Positions 34,703 to 43,374 of a stretch of DNA of 64,000 nt are shown in pieces. The stretch's first letter is position 1, and each line of letters starts with the position of its first letter. The stretch comes from Acetobacterium malicum subsp. dehalogenans DSM 11527 (GTDB lineage Bacteria > Bacillota > Clostridia > Eubacteriales > Eubacteriaceae). Position numbers and translations under genes: made by a program. Below the pieces are notes generated by a model. It saw only the letters and a list, made by a program, of their open reading frames with translations, ran no database searches and was not told the origin of the DNA. The stretch is taken from assembly GCF_000472665.1 (NCBI RefSeq), contig NZ_KI421448.1:1-64000 (forward strand), written 5' to 3'.

Positions 34703-34728
34703 ACCCGAAGGAGTTTTCTCCTTCGGGT
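34703..34728 (-). terminator. Hairpin with T-tract directly after flgE
   Basis: Minus strand: ACCCGAAGGAG, loop AAAA, CTCCTTCGGGT, then AGAACTTTTTATC. It looks like a partial terminator inside the operon, 23 bases after the flgE stop. It would leave more hook-protein mRNA than downstream mRNA. Confidence 0.65.
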
Positions 34729-34750
34729 GAACTTTCTCAGTTATTATAAA

Positions 34751-36268
34751 CTATCTTTTTAAATTAATCAATTCTTCCAGAATGGAATCCGAAACGGTGA
34801 TAATTCGGGAGTTTGCCTGAAAACCACGTTGGGCAATAATCATATCGGTAAACTCCTGGGATAAGTCGACGTTTGACATTTCCAGATTGGCGGATTCAGT
34901 CCCGCCAGTTCCATTGGTGCCGGCTTTTGAAGCAATCGCTGTACCTGAGTTGGCGGATTCCATAAAGTAGCCGTTACCATCCTGGAGCAGACCATCGACA
35001 TTGGCAAATTTTGCGATGGCCAGGTAACCTAAAACTTCTGGTTTATCGCTGCCGGTTTCGATTTTGCCAACTAATGCTGATTCAACTGGTGCTGTATCAA
35101 GATCCGTGACCAAATCGCCAAAAGCCGTGGCATCAACATCTAGTGTCAGTGTTCCACCGGTTGAACTTGTGAGAACTACGCTAGTATCAGTAGTTGCATC
35201 AAAATCGATATCGGTTCCTTCTGGGGTTCGCAAATACTCAACCTGCCCGCCCTGATTGTAAACAGTCGCTACAACCGAAGTAAAATCATCTGGTTCTATT
35301 GCACCAAGTTCGAGGCCACCATCCTGAGTCGGATCGCCAATTAATTTTGTCGTATCAATCTTAAGTCCCGGCAGATTTGCAAAGGTCAAAATCCCAGATG
35401 AAGACAATGTAGCCTTTCCATAATTTCCTGACCCTTCAGGATTGTCGAGTGGAGTAGCATCGTCGTCTTTTGATGTGAGACCAGTGGCTAAAGTATATGT
35501 ACCGCCTGCCTTTGTTAAGGTCAGTGTTCCAATAACATCCGCAGTTGGCGCCACGTTTATTGCAGCTTCTTCAGCAGCCCCATCTGCAAGCCCAACCATC
35601 GTGCCGATATCCACTGTTACATTTCCGGTATAATTTGATGCCGCTGGAATGGTTATACCACTGAGCCATGTATTACCTGAAGCCTTCGTAAACTCCGGAT
35701 CCCCGGCTCTGATACCGGTAATCTCACCAGATTTACCAATGGTGATACCGGTATATTTTTCTAATTCTGCTGGTGTAACATTAATCGCTTGCAGGTCTTC
35801 AATTGGCAAGGTACCATTCGGGTTTAAAATCGGATTCCCATCTGCATCAATCGGTATCCCCATCACCTTGCTGCCGCTACCATCGGTAAGATTACCCTCG
35901 GCATCAAATTTTAAATTACCAACTCGGGTATAACGGTTAGCTCCGGCTTCAGGCTGAACGGTTAAATAACCTTCGCCGGCAATATAGACATCTAGCGCCC
36001 GGCCGGTGCTGGCACCGGAAGAAATGGTATTAAGCATATCAATACTGCCAACCTTGGTTCCATAACCCAGCTGACTGGCATTGGTACCACCGGTGGTGGC
36101 GGTTGCTCCAGTGGCAGTTGATAAATTCTGATATAACACATCGCTGAATACGACTCGGCTGGCTTTAAAGCCATAGGTATTAACATTGGAAATATTATTC
36201 CCAATTACGTTTAATTTAGTTTGATGGGCTGCCATCCCGGAAATTCCTGAATATAAAGATCTGATCAT
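34751..36268 (-). CDS. flgE: Flagellar hook protein FlgE
   Basis: About 505 aa. The N-terminus MIRSLYSGISGMAAHQTKLNVIGNNISNVNTYGFK is the rod/hook-family signature (quoted in two parts: MIRSLYSGISGMAAHQ and IGNNISNVNTYGFK). The C-terminus has LSQEFTDMIIAQRGFQANSRIITVSD. The middle (about 120-440) is a Thr/Gly/Ala-rich surface domain, longer than in Bacillus hook protein. The start was set by AAGGA seven bases upstream. Hairpins follow the gene at once. Confidence 0.95.
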   Translation of the reverse strand: MIRSLYSGISGMAAHQTKLNVIGNNISNVNTYGFKASRVVFSDVLYQNLSTATGATATTGGTNASQLGYGTKVGSIDMLNTISSGASTGRALDVYIAGEGYLTVQPEAGANRYTRVGNLKFDAEGNLTDGSGSKVMGIPIDADGNPILNPNGTLPIEDLQAINVTPAELEKYTGITIGKSGEITGIRAGDPEFTKASGNTWLSGITIPAASNYTGNVTVDIGTMVGLADGAAEEAAINVAPTADVIGTLTLTKAGGTYTLATGLTSKDDDATPLDNPEGSGNYGKATLSSSGILTFANLPGLKIDTTKLIGDPTQDGGLELGAIEPDDFTSVVATVYNQGGQVEYLRTPEGTDIDFDATTDTSVVLTSSTGGTLTLDVDATAFGDLVTDLDTAPVESALVGKIETGSDKPEVLGYLAIAKFANVDGLLQDGNGYFMESANSGTAIASKAGTNGTGGTESANLEMSNVDLSQEFTDMIIAQRGFQANSRIITVSDSILEELINLKR

Positions 36269-36341
36269 TTGTAAATCCTTTCTGTGCCGCCTAAAGCTTA
36301 TCAATCGGTCAAAGCTTTATAGTTTCCTCACAGAGGTCCAA

Positions 36342-36749
36342 CTATATAAATACGGCACCATCAATATCATTGAATAGTTTGTTTTTCATTTCGTTTTTGT
36401 CCATTACGGTGATAACCCGTTTGTCTGCTGCATTGACAATAAATGCGGAATTATCCATCATGATTAATGCATTGCCAATCCCTTTTTCCTGGGCTTTGTC
36501 ACATGCATCTCCCAGTTTTTCCAAATCACTGTCAGTCACTTCGATGTTTCGCTGTTCTTTTCTGATACTGGCATGTTTGGTAAAGGTGACGGTATTCTTA
36601 ATTTGTTGATCGAGCAGATCCTTAAAACTTGTTTCGGTTTTCTGCTTATCATTAACGGCTTTGTTTTGATTGGCATTGTTAAGTCTTTCGGTTTGCCGAA
36701 TGATCGCATCGTTTAGCCGATAATAATTGCCATTGATTCCATCAGCCAT
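36342..36749 (-). CDS. TIGR02530-type flagellar operon protein
   Basis: 135 aa. Matches by eye the small Firmicutes flagellar operon protein always found between flgD and flgE. The C-terminal two-thirds (TFTKHASIRKEQRNIEVTD, then ALIMMDNSAFIVNAADKRVIT) are the conserved core. No membrane segment or signal. Function unknown; a role in hook assembly is guessed from position. Confidence 0.85.
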   Translation of the reverse strand: MADGINGNYYRLNDAIIRQTERLNNANQNKAVNDKQKTETSFKDLLDQQIKNTVTFTKHASIRKEQRNIEVTDSDLEKLGDACDKAQEKGIGNALIMMDNSAFIVNAADKRVITVMDKNEMKNKLFNDIDGAVFI

Positions 36750-36779
36750 TTTCTCACCTCAGCTTTCAAAGTCTGTTAA

Positions 36780-37190
36780 TTATTTCGCCTGGCCTACTTC
36801 CATTACACTGCTCATGGGGTAGTTCACGCCATTGACGATAATTTGGGCATCGCCATTATAAAGATTGACGCCTTCCACGGTTCCAGTGATAACATTTAAT
36901 GTCCCATCAGATTTAGTTTCCGCCAAGGTAACTTCTTTGCCAATCATACTGAGACCGTAGGTCGTTTTTGAAAGCTCGGTCAAATCTGTTAATGCCTGAA
37001 CCATCGAAAACTGGGCCATCTGAGATGTGTACTCAGAGGTATCTGCGGTATTGTTCATATCCTGATTCTGAAGCTGGGCGACCATCAGTTTTAAAAAGTC
37101 ATCCATATTCAAGGACGTTTTCGGTGTTGTGCCAGTCGTTTGCGTTACTGCAGCAGTGGTTCCTAATGTGTTAATTGAATTAACTGCCAT
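36780..37190 (-). CDS. flgD: Hook capping protein FlgD
   Basis: 136 aa, short for FlgD: it keeps the conserved N-terminal part (LNMDDFLKLMVAQLQNQDMNNTADTSEYTSQMAQFS region, residues 26-60) and a short beta-domain, but lacks the long C-terminal FlnD region. Short forms are common in Firmicutes. AAGGAGG precedes ATG. It caps the growing hook so that FlgE can be added. Confidence 0.92.
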   Translation of the reverse strand: MAVNSINTLGTTAAVTQTTGTTPKTSLNMDDFLKLMVAQLQNQDMNNTADTSEYTSQMAQFSMVQALTDLTELSKTTYGLSMIGKEVTLAETKSDGTLNVITGTVEGVNLYNGDAQIIVNGVNYPMSSVMEVGQAK

Positions 37191-37202
37191 GTTTTTGCCT
37201 CC

Positions 37203-38816
37203 TTATATCAAATAATTCACTCTATGGTTTGTGTAGTTCTGCAAATTCTGGGGAATCATTACTGACTCATCTTCGTCACTACTTGTTAAAATACTATTTA
37301 ATACACCACTGTTTTTGATAAACCGTTCTCTTAAAAGGGCCTGATTTTGGTTCTCATTGGGATCAGAACCGCTGTTCATCATAAATGTTGCATCCTGGCT
37401 GTCACTGCTCTGTTCCACTGGCGTATTTAAATGTACCGTTTCAACTTGAACATTTTGAAGGGCAAGGCCTCTCACCAACAAATTGATTTGTTTTCCCAAC
37501 AGATTTTGGGTTTCCTTACTGATTGCGGTAATATCGATGATCAGTTTCCCCTGATCATAACTCAGCTTGATATCAATATCCCCTAAGTTATCCGGCGATA
37601 GTGTCATCTGCAACACCATTGGCTTGTTGGGCTCAAAATTTTGAAGAATTTTCTGCTCTACCTGTTGAGCGACAGCCACCTTGGTATCTGGCTGCACTTC
37701 TGGACCTTTACCAGTGTTGATGCCGGTTACATTGATCTCCTGAACACCTTTTTGACCAGGATTCTGGTTTTCGGTTTGGTTTGCCGGGGACATTTGAGTA
37801 CTAATTGATTCAGTTTGATCACTAATTGATTTTTGTGTTAAAGGTACCTCTTCTGTTATATCCATTTTGTCTGATGGATCAATTTTGACTGGCTGATCTG
37901 CCTCTTCCGTTAAAGACACTTTTTCTGTTGAATCAACTTTGACCGGCTGATCTGCCTCTTTTGTCAAATCAACTTCGTCTGTTAGCTCAACTCCATTAAA
38001 TGCCGTCAAACGTGTTTCTGACTTAACATCTTCTGCTTGATCCCCATTCCGCTGCTTGGCATCACCAACAATCTGGGGGTCTGAATCTTCACGTGCACTT
38101 ACCTGATCAACCAACTGCTGATCTTGATTTGCATCACTATTTATTACTTTTGTCGCTGTCAATTCAGGCCTGTCATTTTTTAACAATCCCTCCTGAACAC
38201 CTTCGACGACTTCCTGATTCTCGACTTTTCCGACATTTTGCTGCAAAAATTGCAATTCGTCATGAGCTGTCGCATCATTTTGTGGACTGTTTTCAAGAAT
38301 AGGTACACCTTGTAATTGATCACCTACATCCTTCAGTTCGATAACTTGCCCTTGAACTGCGAGATCTTCCGGTACCATGTTTTCTTCAAGACCCAATTTC
38401 AGATTGAGTCGTGTTAGGGCTGTTTCAATGCCACCCTGAAAATTCTGGATACCCATCAGTTGAGCGGTGTCAATTGTTGGTGCAGCACTGCTTTCCTGAC
38501 TTTCGTCACCATTCAGCTCCTCCGTTACAGGTTCTTCGGCTTGGCTATCGTCTGCTTTAACTCCACCGTCTTTTAACGATGCCTGTTCACTTTCCCGTCG
38601 ATTGCTTTCCGCAATTGATTTGGACTCCCTCCGGTTTTCCCGGGCTTTCTCCAGTTGATGATCTGCCTGTTTAATACCCTGTTTGGACTGATCCAGCAGA
38701 TCTTTAAATTGAGCGCTTCTTTCATGCCCCTTTGACTGAGGGGCTGCCGGAGTCTCGGTTGTTGTGTGCAACCTGTTCATTGTCAGCTTTCCCGCCGATT
38801 GAAACTCTAAATTCAT
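37203..38816 (-). CDS. fliK: Flagellar hook-length control protein FliK
   Basis: 537 aa. Exported molecular ruler that also triggers the FlhB switch. The N-terminal about 380 residues are polar, Gln/Glu/Asp-rich and low-complexity, with an internal tandem repeat (QPVKVDSTEKVSLTEEAD / QPVKIDPSDKMDITEE, about residues 285-325). The C-terminal FliK domain has VLQMTLSPDNLGDIDIKLSYDQGKLIIDI and VRGLALQNVQVETVHL. GGGAGG precedes ATG. It is the first gene of the riboswitch-controlled operon. Confidence 0.93.
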   Translation of the reverse strand: MNLEFQSAGKLTMNRLHTTTETPAAPQSKGHERSAQFKDLLDQSKQGIKQADHQLEKARENRRESKSIAESNRRESEQASLKDGGVKADDSQAEEPVTEELNGDESQESSAAPTIDTAQLMGIQNFQGGIETALTRLNLKLGLEENMVPEDLAVQGQVIELKDVGDQLQGVPILENSPQNDATAHDELQFLQQNVGKVENQEVVEGVQEGLLKNDRPELTATKVINSDANQDQQLVDQVSAREDSDPQIVGDAKQRNGDQAEDVKSETRLTAFNGVELTDEVDLTKEADQPVKVDSTEKVSLTEEADQPVKIDPSDKMDITEEVPLTQKSISDQTESISTQMSPANQTENQNPGQKGVQEINVTGINTGKGPEVQPDTKVAVAQQVEQKILQNFEPNKPMVLQMTLSPDNLGDIDIKLSYDQGKLIIDITAISKETQNLLGKQINLLVRGLALQNVQVETVHLNTPVEQSSDSQDATFMMNSGSDPNENQNQALLRERFIKNSGVLNSILTSSDEDESVMIPQNLQNYTNHRVNYLI

Positions 38817-38905
38817 TGCCTACCTCCCTTCGTAAATTTGACTATTTCCTGTACATAATTGTATCTGAAATAGCCGGGACGATTTAAAATGTCCCATTTA
38901 TATAA

Positions 38906-38920
38906 CAGTCGAGTCGACTG
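38906..38920. promoter_or_regulatory. 15-base palindrome in the fliK leader, operator-like
   Basis: CAGTCGA-G-TCGACTG is a perfect palindrome with a one-base centre. It lies about 18 bases downstream of the -10 of the candidate second promoter (38938-38967) and 90 bases upstream of fliK. Nearby, GGGAC/GTCCC arms at 38876-38895 flank an A/T core. It could be an operator; the binding protein is unknown. Confidence 0.4.
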
Positions 38921-38937
38921 GTATAATCATTGTTCAT

Positions 38938-38967
38938 ATTATATATTAGCGAAAAAGATCCTGATAA
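38938..38967 (-). promoter_or_regulatory. Candidate second promoter of the fliK operon
   Basis: TATAAT at 38938-38943 and a weak TTATCA at 38962-38967 with an 18-base spacer, downstream of the riboswitch and its terminator. If used, it would bypass the riboswitch. Confidence 0.35.
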
Positions 38968-39160
38968 ACATCACCGATTCAAATTAAATTGAATTTTAAG
39001 AAAACTCTTGTTTTAAACAATAATTGTTCCAGTAAAAAGAATCTCTCTAAAAAAGACAAGTCTGTGTTCATTATATATTAATACTTTAATATTATGCAAC
39101 TTATTTAAGCGTTTTTTATTTCAGCTTCTTCTGTATTCTTATACGTTCTTCTGAACGAAC

Positions 39161-39187
39161 AAAAAAATGCAGCGACAATGCCGCTGC
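39161..39187 (-). terminator. Intrinsic terminator of the riboswitch
   Basis: Minus strand: GCAGCG, loop, CGCTGC, then ATTTTTTT, about 25 bases after the aptamer and 345 bases before fliK. It faces the operon, so read-through is required for expression from the upstream promoter. Confidence 0.9.
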
Positions 39188-39211
39188 TTACTAAGGTAAC
39201 CACCCTTTATC

Positions 39212-39292
39212 TTGCAACTGGCTGTCATATACCACTGTATTTAGACCCTGTAGTTTTGCGTCCTTACTTTTCAATAAGTATGCTAATATTAT
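39212..39292 (-). ncRNA. Cyclic di-GMP-I riboswitch (GEMM-I aptamer)
   Basis: On the minus strand a stem CTTATT/AGTAAG closes a GAAA tetraloop. It is followed by GGACGCAAAACTACAGGGTC, then CTAAA, a small AUAC/GUAU hairpin and ATGACAGCCAGTTGC. These are the conserved core, tetraloop, receptor strand and 3' arm of the GEMM-I c-di-GMP aptamer, in the right order. A promoter lies just upstream and a terminator just downstream. It most likely acts as an OFF switch, in which c-di-GMP binding favours termination, in line with c-di-GMP repressing motility. The direction of control is inferred. Confidence 0.88.
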
Positions 39293-39301
39293 GTTATTAT
39301 A

Positions 39302-39330
39302 ATACTACTTTAATTCACATTAACTGTCAA
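39302..39330 (-). promoter_or_regulatory. Sigma-A promoter of the riboswitch/fliK operon
   Basis: Perfect TTGACA at 39325-39330, 17-base spacer, TAGTAT at 39302-39307. The start would be near 39295, just ahead of the aptamer. Confidence 0.75.
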
Positions 39331-39359
39331 TGGAAATATTCCTTTCCTTAAGAGAAAAT

Positions 39360-39395
39360 ACCTGTAATTACCCCAGCTCAGCTGTGTTTACAGGT
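39360..39395 (-). terminator. Possible terminator of the Na/Pi transporter gene
   Basis: Arms ACCTGTAA and TTACAGGT (8 bases) with a 20-base loop, followed on the minus strand by ATTTTCTCTT. Weak T-run; located 37 bases after the stop codon. Confidence 0.4.
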
Positions 39396-39431
39396 GTCGC
39401 TACTCCTTCAATTTGAGTCCCCGTTTTATGA

Positions 39432-41162
39432 CTATTCTGCTATTGTTTCATTATCAAATTCACTCTGGTTTATAAGGCCCTGGTGAAGTTTCAATCCCAG
39501 AATCCCCAGTGCAATGTTTGATGCATGGTCGCCAACCCGTTCCAAATTGGTTAATAAATCCAGAAAGATGACTCCCGCAAAAGGATTACAGATTCCTTCG
39601 TTGAGACGGCGAATATGATCATCTTTTAATTTTTCAGTCAGCTCATCAATTTCTTCTTCTTCATCCAAAATCTTATAACACAGGGACGTTTCTTCATTTT
39701 CCATTAATTCTACCATATCCCGGAGGGTATTGGTAGTTAAACTGATCAAATTTAACACTTCCTGATTAGCTATATCACTAAAGACAATCTTATTTGAGGC
39801 TCGCATTTCTGCCAGTTCACCAATGTTCATGGCATGATCGCCAATTCGCTCCAGATCATGGCTACCTTTTAAGACAAAGGCCAGTCGGTCATTTTCCTCT
39901 TCTGACATGTTTTCATTGGAAAGTTTAACCGAATATTCAAAAATTCCCTGTTGGAATTCGTCAATCCGTTCTTCTCGCTTGACTACTTCTTCAACCAACT
40001 TTTCATTTCCATCCATGATGGATTCACAAGCCACTCTGAAATTCTTAAAACTCATATCAGCCAAACGATTTGTTTCTCTGACAACCTGCCCTAAAGCGAT
40101 GGATGGATTATTGAGCAGCCGATCATCCAGCTGCAGTCCATACTCTTCTGCTTTTTCCGGATATACCCGATCCAGAAAGGTGACAAAATAACCAATCAGT
40201 GGAAATAAAACAATCGTGTTGGCCACATTAAAAATGGTATGGGCCATTGCAATCTGTCTTGCCACATTCGGAACAACTTCCCCGCTGCTACTGATAAAAG
40301 TTCCGGAAATGTTTACAATAAATTCATAGACGGGATTTACCGTCATGACACTGTCTACCCCAATTAAGAACAGCATCACCCAAACAGCTCCAAATACATT
40401 AACAAAAAGATGAATAAATGCTGCTTTTTTTGCTGCAGTCGACGTTCCGATGCAAGAAATTAGCGCCGTGACACAGGTACCAATATTTGTACCAATTAAA
40501 ATAGGAATGCAGATCTGAATCGCTCCGGTTCCGCCGATGCTGGCAAATACACCAGAAAGCGCCAGTGCCTGAAGCAAACCAATGGATGCACTACTGCTTT
40601 GAATAATGCCAGTGATCAGCGTTCCGATCAGAACTCCTAACAGCGGATTCGTGCCGTAAGTAGACAGCAAATAAATAAAATCTTCGCTTTCCCGCAAGGG
40701 TTCCATCGCCGTTGACATGGCGGCAATACCAAAAAACAAGATCCCAAAGCCAAGGACAATGCTTCCTAAATCCCGATTCCTTTTCCTGGTACTGAAGAGT
40801 GTGATCAGTGCTCCAAATCCGATAAAAACCGGCGCTAATTCGGTTACATTAAAGGCGATCAGTTGGGCTGTCACCGTGGTTCCGATGTTTGCTCCTAAAA
40901 TAACGCCTGCCGCCTGGGTGAGCGTCATTAGAGAAGCATTGACAAAACCCACCACCATAACGGTTGTGGTACTGGAACTCTGAACAATCATGGTTACCGC
41001 GGTCCCGACCAGGATGGCCTTGACCTTATTGTTTGTTAAAACCTCCAACAACTTTTTCATTTTTGTTCCAGCAACTGTTTTCAAGCCTTCACTCATCATG
41101 TGCATTCCAAAAATAAATAGTCCTAATCCGCCGAAAAGTCCGACTAACATTTCTAACGTCAT
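39432..41162 (-). CDS. Na+/phosphate cotransporter family II with PhoU-like tail
   Basis: About 576 aa. The membrane part (to about residue 310) contains the two inverted Na/Pi repeats with QSSSTTTVMVVGFVNA and GIIQSSSASIGLLQALAL, and GANIGTTVTA and GTNIGTCVTAL. The C-terminal 240 residues are PhoU-like helices (LKGSHDLERIGDHAMNIGELAEM, LLTNLERVGDHASNIALGILG). It takes up phosphate with sodium, possibly self-regulated by the PhoU domain. The start MTLEML has GGAGG five bases upstream. It separates the fliK promoter region from glyS. Confidence 0.92.
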   Translation of the reverse strand: MTLEMLVGLFGGLGLFIFGMHMMSEGLKTVAGTKMKKLLEVLTNNKVKAILVGTAVTMIVQSSSTTTVMVVGFVNASLMTLTQAAGVILGANIGTTVTAQLIAFNVTELAPVFIGFGALITLFSTRKRNRDLGSIVLGFGILFFGIAAMSTAMEPLRESEDFIYLLSTYGTNPLLGVLIGTLITGIIQSSSASIGLLQALALSGVFASIGGTGAIQICIPILIGTNIGTCVTALISCIGTSTAAKKAAFIHLFVNVFGAVWVMLFLIGVDSVMTVNPVYEFIVNISGTFISSSGEVVPNVARQIAMAHTIFNVANTIVLFPLIGYFVTFLDRVYPEKAEEYGLQLDDRLLNNPSIALGQVVRETNRLADMSFKNFRVACESIMDGNEKLVEEVVKREERIDEFQQGIFEYSVKLSNENMSEEENDRLAFVLKGSHDLERIGDHAMNIGELAEMRASNKIVFSDIANQEVLNLISLTTNTLRDMVELMENEETSLCYKILDEEEEIDELTEKLKDDHIRRLNEGICNPFAGVIFLDLLTNLERVGDHASNIALGILGLKLHQGLINQSEFDNETIAE

Positions 41163-41348
41163 CTTTTCCTCCAAAATATCATTTAACTTACTAACCTACC
41201 CAGCCAAAATTCTTGTGTTAAACAAAATAACAAGCTAAACCACAGAATTAAGGAGTAAGTAGTCAAATAAGCTAATCCCATATGATTCACGCACATTCGT
41301 TCACCAGGGTAATCTTTTTTACTTTTCTTAAATGAGAGTATTTAAGAT

Positions 41349-41371
41349 TTAACCTGATTTTAACATTAACC
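41349..41371. promoter_or_regulatory. Possible PhoP-type direct repeats
   Basis: TTAACC at 41349, TTAACA at 41360 (11-base period) and TTAACC at 41366 resemble the TTAACA-N5-TTAACA boxes bound by PhoP in Bacillus. They lie about 190 bases upstream of the phosphate transporter gene, on the opposite strand. The rest of 41175-41534 shows no gene. Confidence 0.25.
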
Positions 41372-41534
41372 ACTAAAAATGAGAACCTTTTTTATTTGTC
41401 TAAAGCATATTTTTAAATTTCCACTCTTTATAATAAATATTATTGTTAACCTGGTTTATTAATTATTTTCTTTCAATTTTATATTTGCTCATCTCAGCAT
41501 AGCAAACAAACTTCATTAGAATAGAAAGTTTGGG

Positions 41535-41563
41535 TTGACATATGGGTCTGTTTTTGATAATCT
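41535..41563 (+). promoter_or_regulatory. Sigma-A promoter of glyS
   Basis: Perfect TTGACA at 41535-41540, 17-base spacer, TAATCT at 41558-41563, about 25 bases before the T-box leader. Confidence 0.65.
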
Positions 41564-41589
41564 TTATTTTAATTTAAAAAATAAAAAAG

Positions 41590-41836
41590 CGTTGAGAAAA
41601 GAAAAATCAGTGAGTCAATGGTTTAAAGCGAGCAGATGGTGGTGAAAGATCTGTAATCAAACTCTATGAATGGCACTTTTGGAGCTGCAGCCACTATCTT
41701 TCCCGCTTCCGGTAATTTTAGGTGGTTGACGTGAGATTCGTTAAATGATTAAGGTGGTTTGCCATTAAGGGCAGACAACTTGGGTGGAACCGCGGTTATA
41801 CCGTCCCTTGTATTGTTACAAGGGGCGGTTTTTTTA
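41590..41836 (+). ncRNA. Glycine T-box riboswitch
   Basis: The leader has the stem I landmarks AGCGAG and GGTGGTGAAAG. The specifier loop shows GAATGGCAC, with the Gly codon GGC at 41672-41674. The T-box sequence TGGGTGGAACCGCGG is at 41781-41795, and a terminator (CCGTCCCTTGTA, loop, TACAAGGGGCGG, T7) at 41801-41837. Uncharged tRNA-Gly would base-pair with the specifier and the T-box bulge to prevent termination and turn on glyS. Confidence 0.95.
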
Positions 41837-41879
41837 TTTAGCATGCGCTATTGATTACACTATTTATCAGGAGGAAAAA

Positions 41880-43274
41880 ATGTCAGAATTTACGATGGCT
41901 GAAATTGTCAGTCTTGCCAAAATGAGGGGAATTATCTTCCCCGGTTCAGAAATATACGATGGTCTTGCCAACAGTTGGGATTACGGTCCGCTGGGTGTTG
42001 AAATGAAAAACAATGTTAAAAAAGCCTGGTGGAAAAAATTCGTCCAGGAGTCTCCATATAATGTGGGCCTGGATGCGGCGATCCTGATGAACCCAAAAAC
42101 CTGGGTCGCATCGGGTCATGTCGGCGGCTTCAATGATCCACTGATGGATTGCAAAGCGTGTCAGTCCCGTTTCCGGGCCGATAAACTAATCGCCGATTAC
42201 TATTTTGAAAAGGGCGAAGATGTCATTGTCGATGCCTGGTCCAATGAAGAAATGAAGGCTTTTATCGAAGAACATCAGATCGTCTGTCCCGAATGCGGAA
42301 AAATGGATTACACCGATATCCGCCAATTTAACCTGATGTTTAAAACCTTCCAGGGCGTTAATGAAGATACCGCCAGCGAAATCTTCCTGCGACCGGAAAC
42401 AGCCCAGGGCATTTTTGTCAATTTCAAAAATGTCCAGCGAACGACCCGTAAAAAAGTGCCATTTGGGATTGCTCAGGTCGGTAAATCCTTCCGTAATGAG
42501 ATTACGCCCGGTAACTTTATCTTTAGAACCCGGGAATTTGAACAGATGGAACTGGAATTCTTCTGTGCCCCAGGCACCGATCTGGAATGGTTCGATTACT
42601 GGAAGTCCTTCTGTAAGAAATGGCTGTTTGACCTCGGTATGAAAGACGAAAATATCCGTTTCCGGGATCATGAGCAGGAAGAACTTTCCCATTACAGCAA
42701 CGCCACTACCGACGTGGAATTCCGCTTCCCGTTTGGCTGGGGCGAGCTTTGGGGCATCGCTGATCGGACTGATTTTGACTTAACTCAGCACCAGAACCAT
42801 TCTGGTAAAGATATGAAATATACCGATCCGGTCACCAATGAAAAATATATTCCCTATTGTATCGAACCCTCTCTGGGTGCTGACCGGGTTTTCCTGGCTT
42901 TCCTATGTAATGCCATGGAAAAAGAAACAATAACCAGCGGCGACAAAACCGAAGAACGAAACGTCATGCGGATTCATCCCTTCCTTTCCGCTTACAAGGC
43001 CGCGGTTTTACCGCTCTCTAAAAAATTAAGCGACAAGGCTATGGAAATTTCCACCCTGCTGTCGAAACACTTTATGATTGAATATGATGAAGCCGGTAGC
43101 ATCGGCAAGCGTTACCGCCGCCAGGACGAAATCGGCACTCCTTTCTGCGTCACCGTGGATTTTGACACCCTGGACGACGAATGCGTCACCCTGCGAGACC
43201 GTGACACCATGGATCAGGTCCGCGTACCCATCGCTGAAGTAGTTGCTTATATTTCTAAACGGATTGATTTTTAA
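41880..43274 (+). CDS. glyS: Glycyl-tRNA synthetase, dimeric (alpha2) type
   Basis: 464 aa class II synthetase that charges tRNA-Gly. It is the single-chain type: [34 protein letters not shown], motif 2 [20 protein letters not shown], motif 3 [14 protein letters not shown], and a C-terminal anticodon-binding domain (about 365-460). A Cys-rich insert (CKACQ and CPECGK) is present. The start MSEFTM has AGGAGG upstream; the frame is open further up through the T-box terminator but cannot be translated there. It is the only plus-strand gene between 39 and 50 kb. Confidence 0.97.
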   Translation: MSEFTMAEIVSLAKMRGIIFPGSEIYDGLANSWDYGPLGVEMKNNVKKAWWKKFVQESPYNVGLDAAILMNPKTWVASGHVGGFNDPLMDCKACQSRFRADKLIADYYFEKGEDVIVDAWSNEEMKAFIEEHQIVCPECGKMDYTDIRQFNLMFKTFQGVNEDTASEIFLRPETAQGIFVNFKNVQRTTRKKVPFGIAQVGKSFRNEITPGNFIFRTREFEQMELEFFCAPGTDLEWFDYWKSFCKKWLFDLGMKDENIRFRDHEQEELSHYSNATTDVEFRFPFGWGELWGIADRTDFDLTQHQNHSGKDMKYTDPVTNEKYIPYCIEPSLGADRVFLAFLCNAMEKETITSGDKTEERNVMRIHPFLSAYKAAVLPLSKKLSDKAMEISTLLSKHFMIEYDEAGSIGKRYRRQDEIGTPFCVTVDFDTLDDECVTLRDRDTMDQVRVPIAEVVAYISKRIDF

Positions 43275-43289
43275 ATAGAAACGATGCAA

Positions 43290-43333
43290 AAAAACGTCCC
43301 CTGTTCGAGAATTTTCGAACAGGGGACGTTTTT
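43290..43333. terminator. Bidirectional terminator between glyS and the ferredoxin gene
   Basis: A 19-base perfect stem (core ACGTCCCCTGTTCGA and its complement) with a 6-base loop, bordered by A-runs on the left and T-runs on the right, so it works for both converging genes. Confidence 0.95.
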
Positions 43334-43374
43334 GAGTGACAAATTTGATTAATTATCGATTGTTATGCGGCTGA

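Noticed and set aside
41784-41879. Longer N-terminus for glycyl-tRNA synthetase
   Set aside because: The extra codons fall in the T-box and its terminator; a strong ribosome binding site and the family start point to the ATG at 41880.
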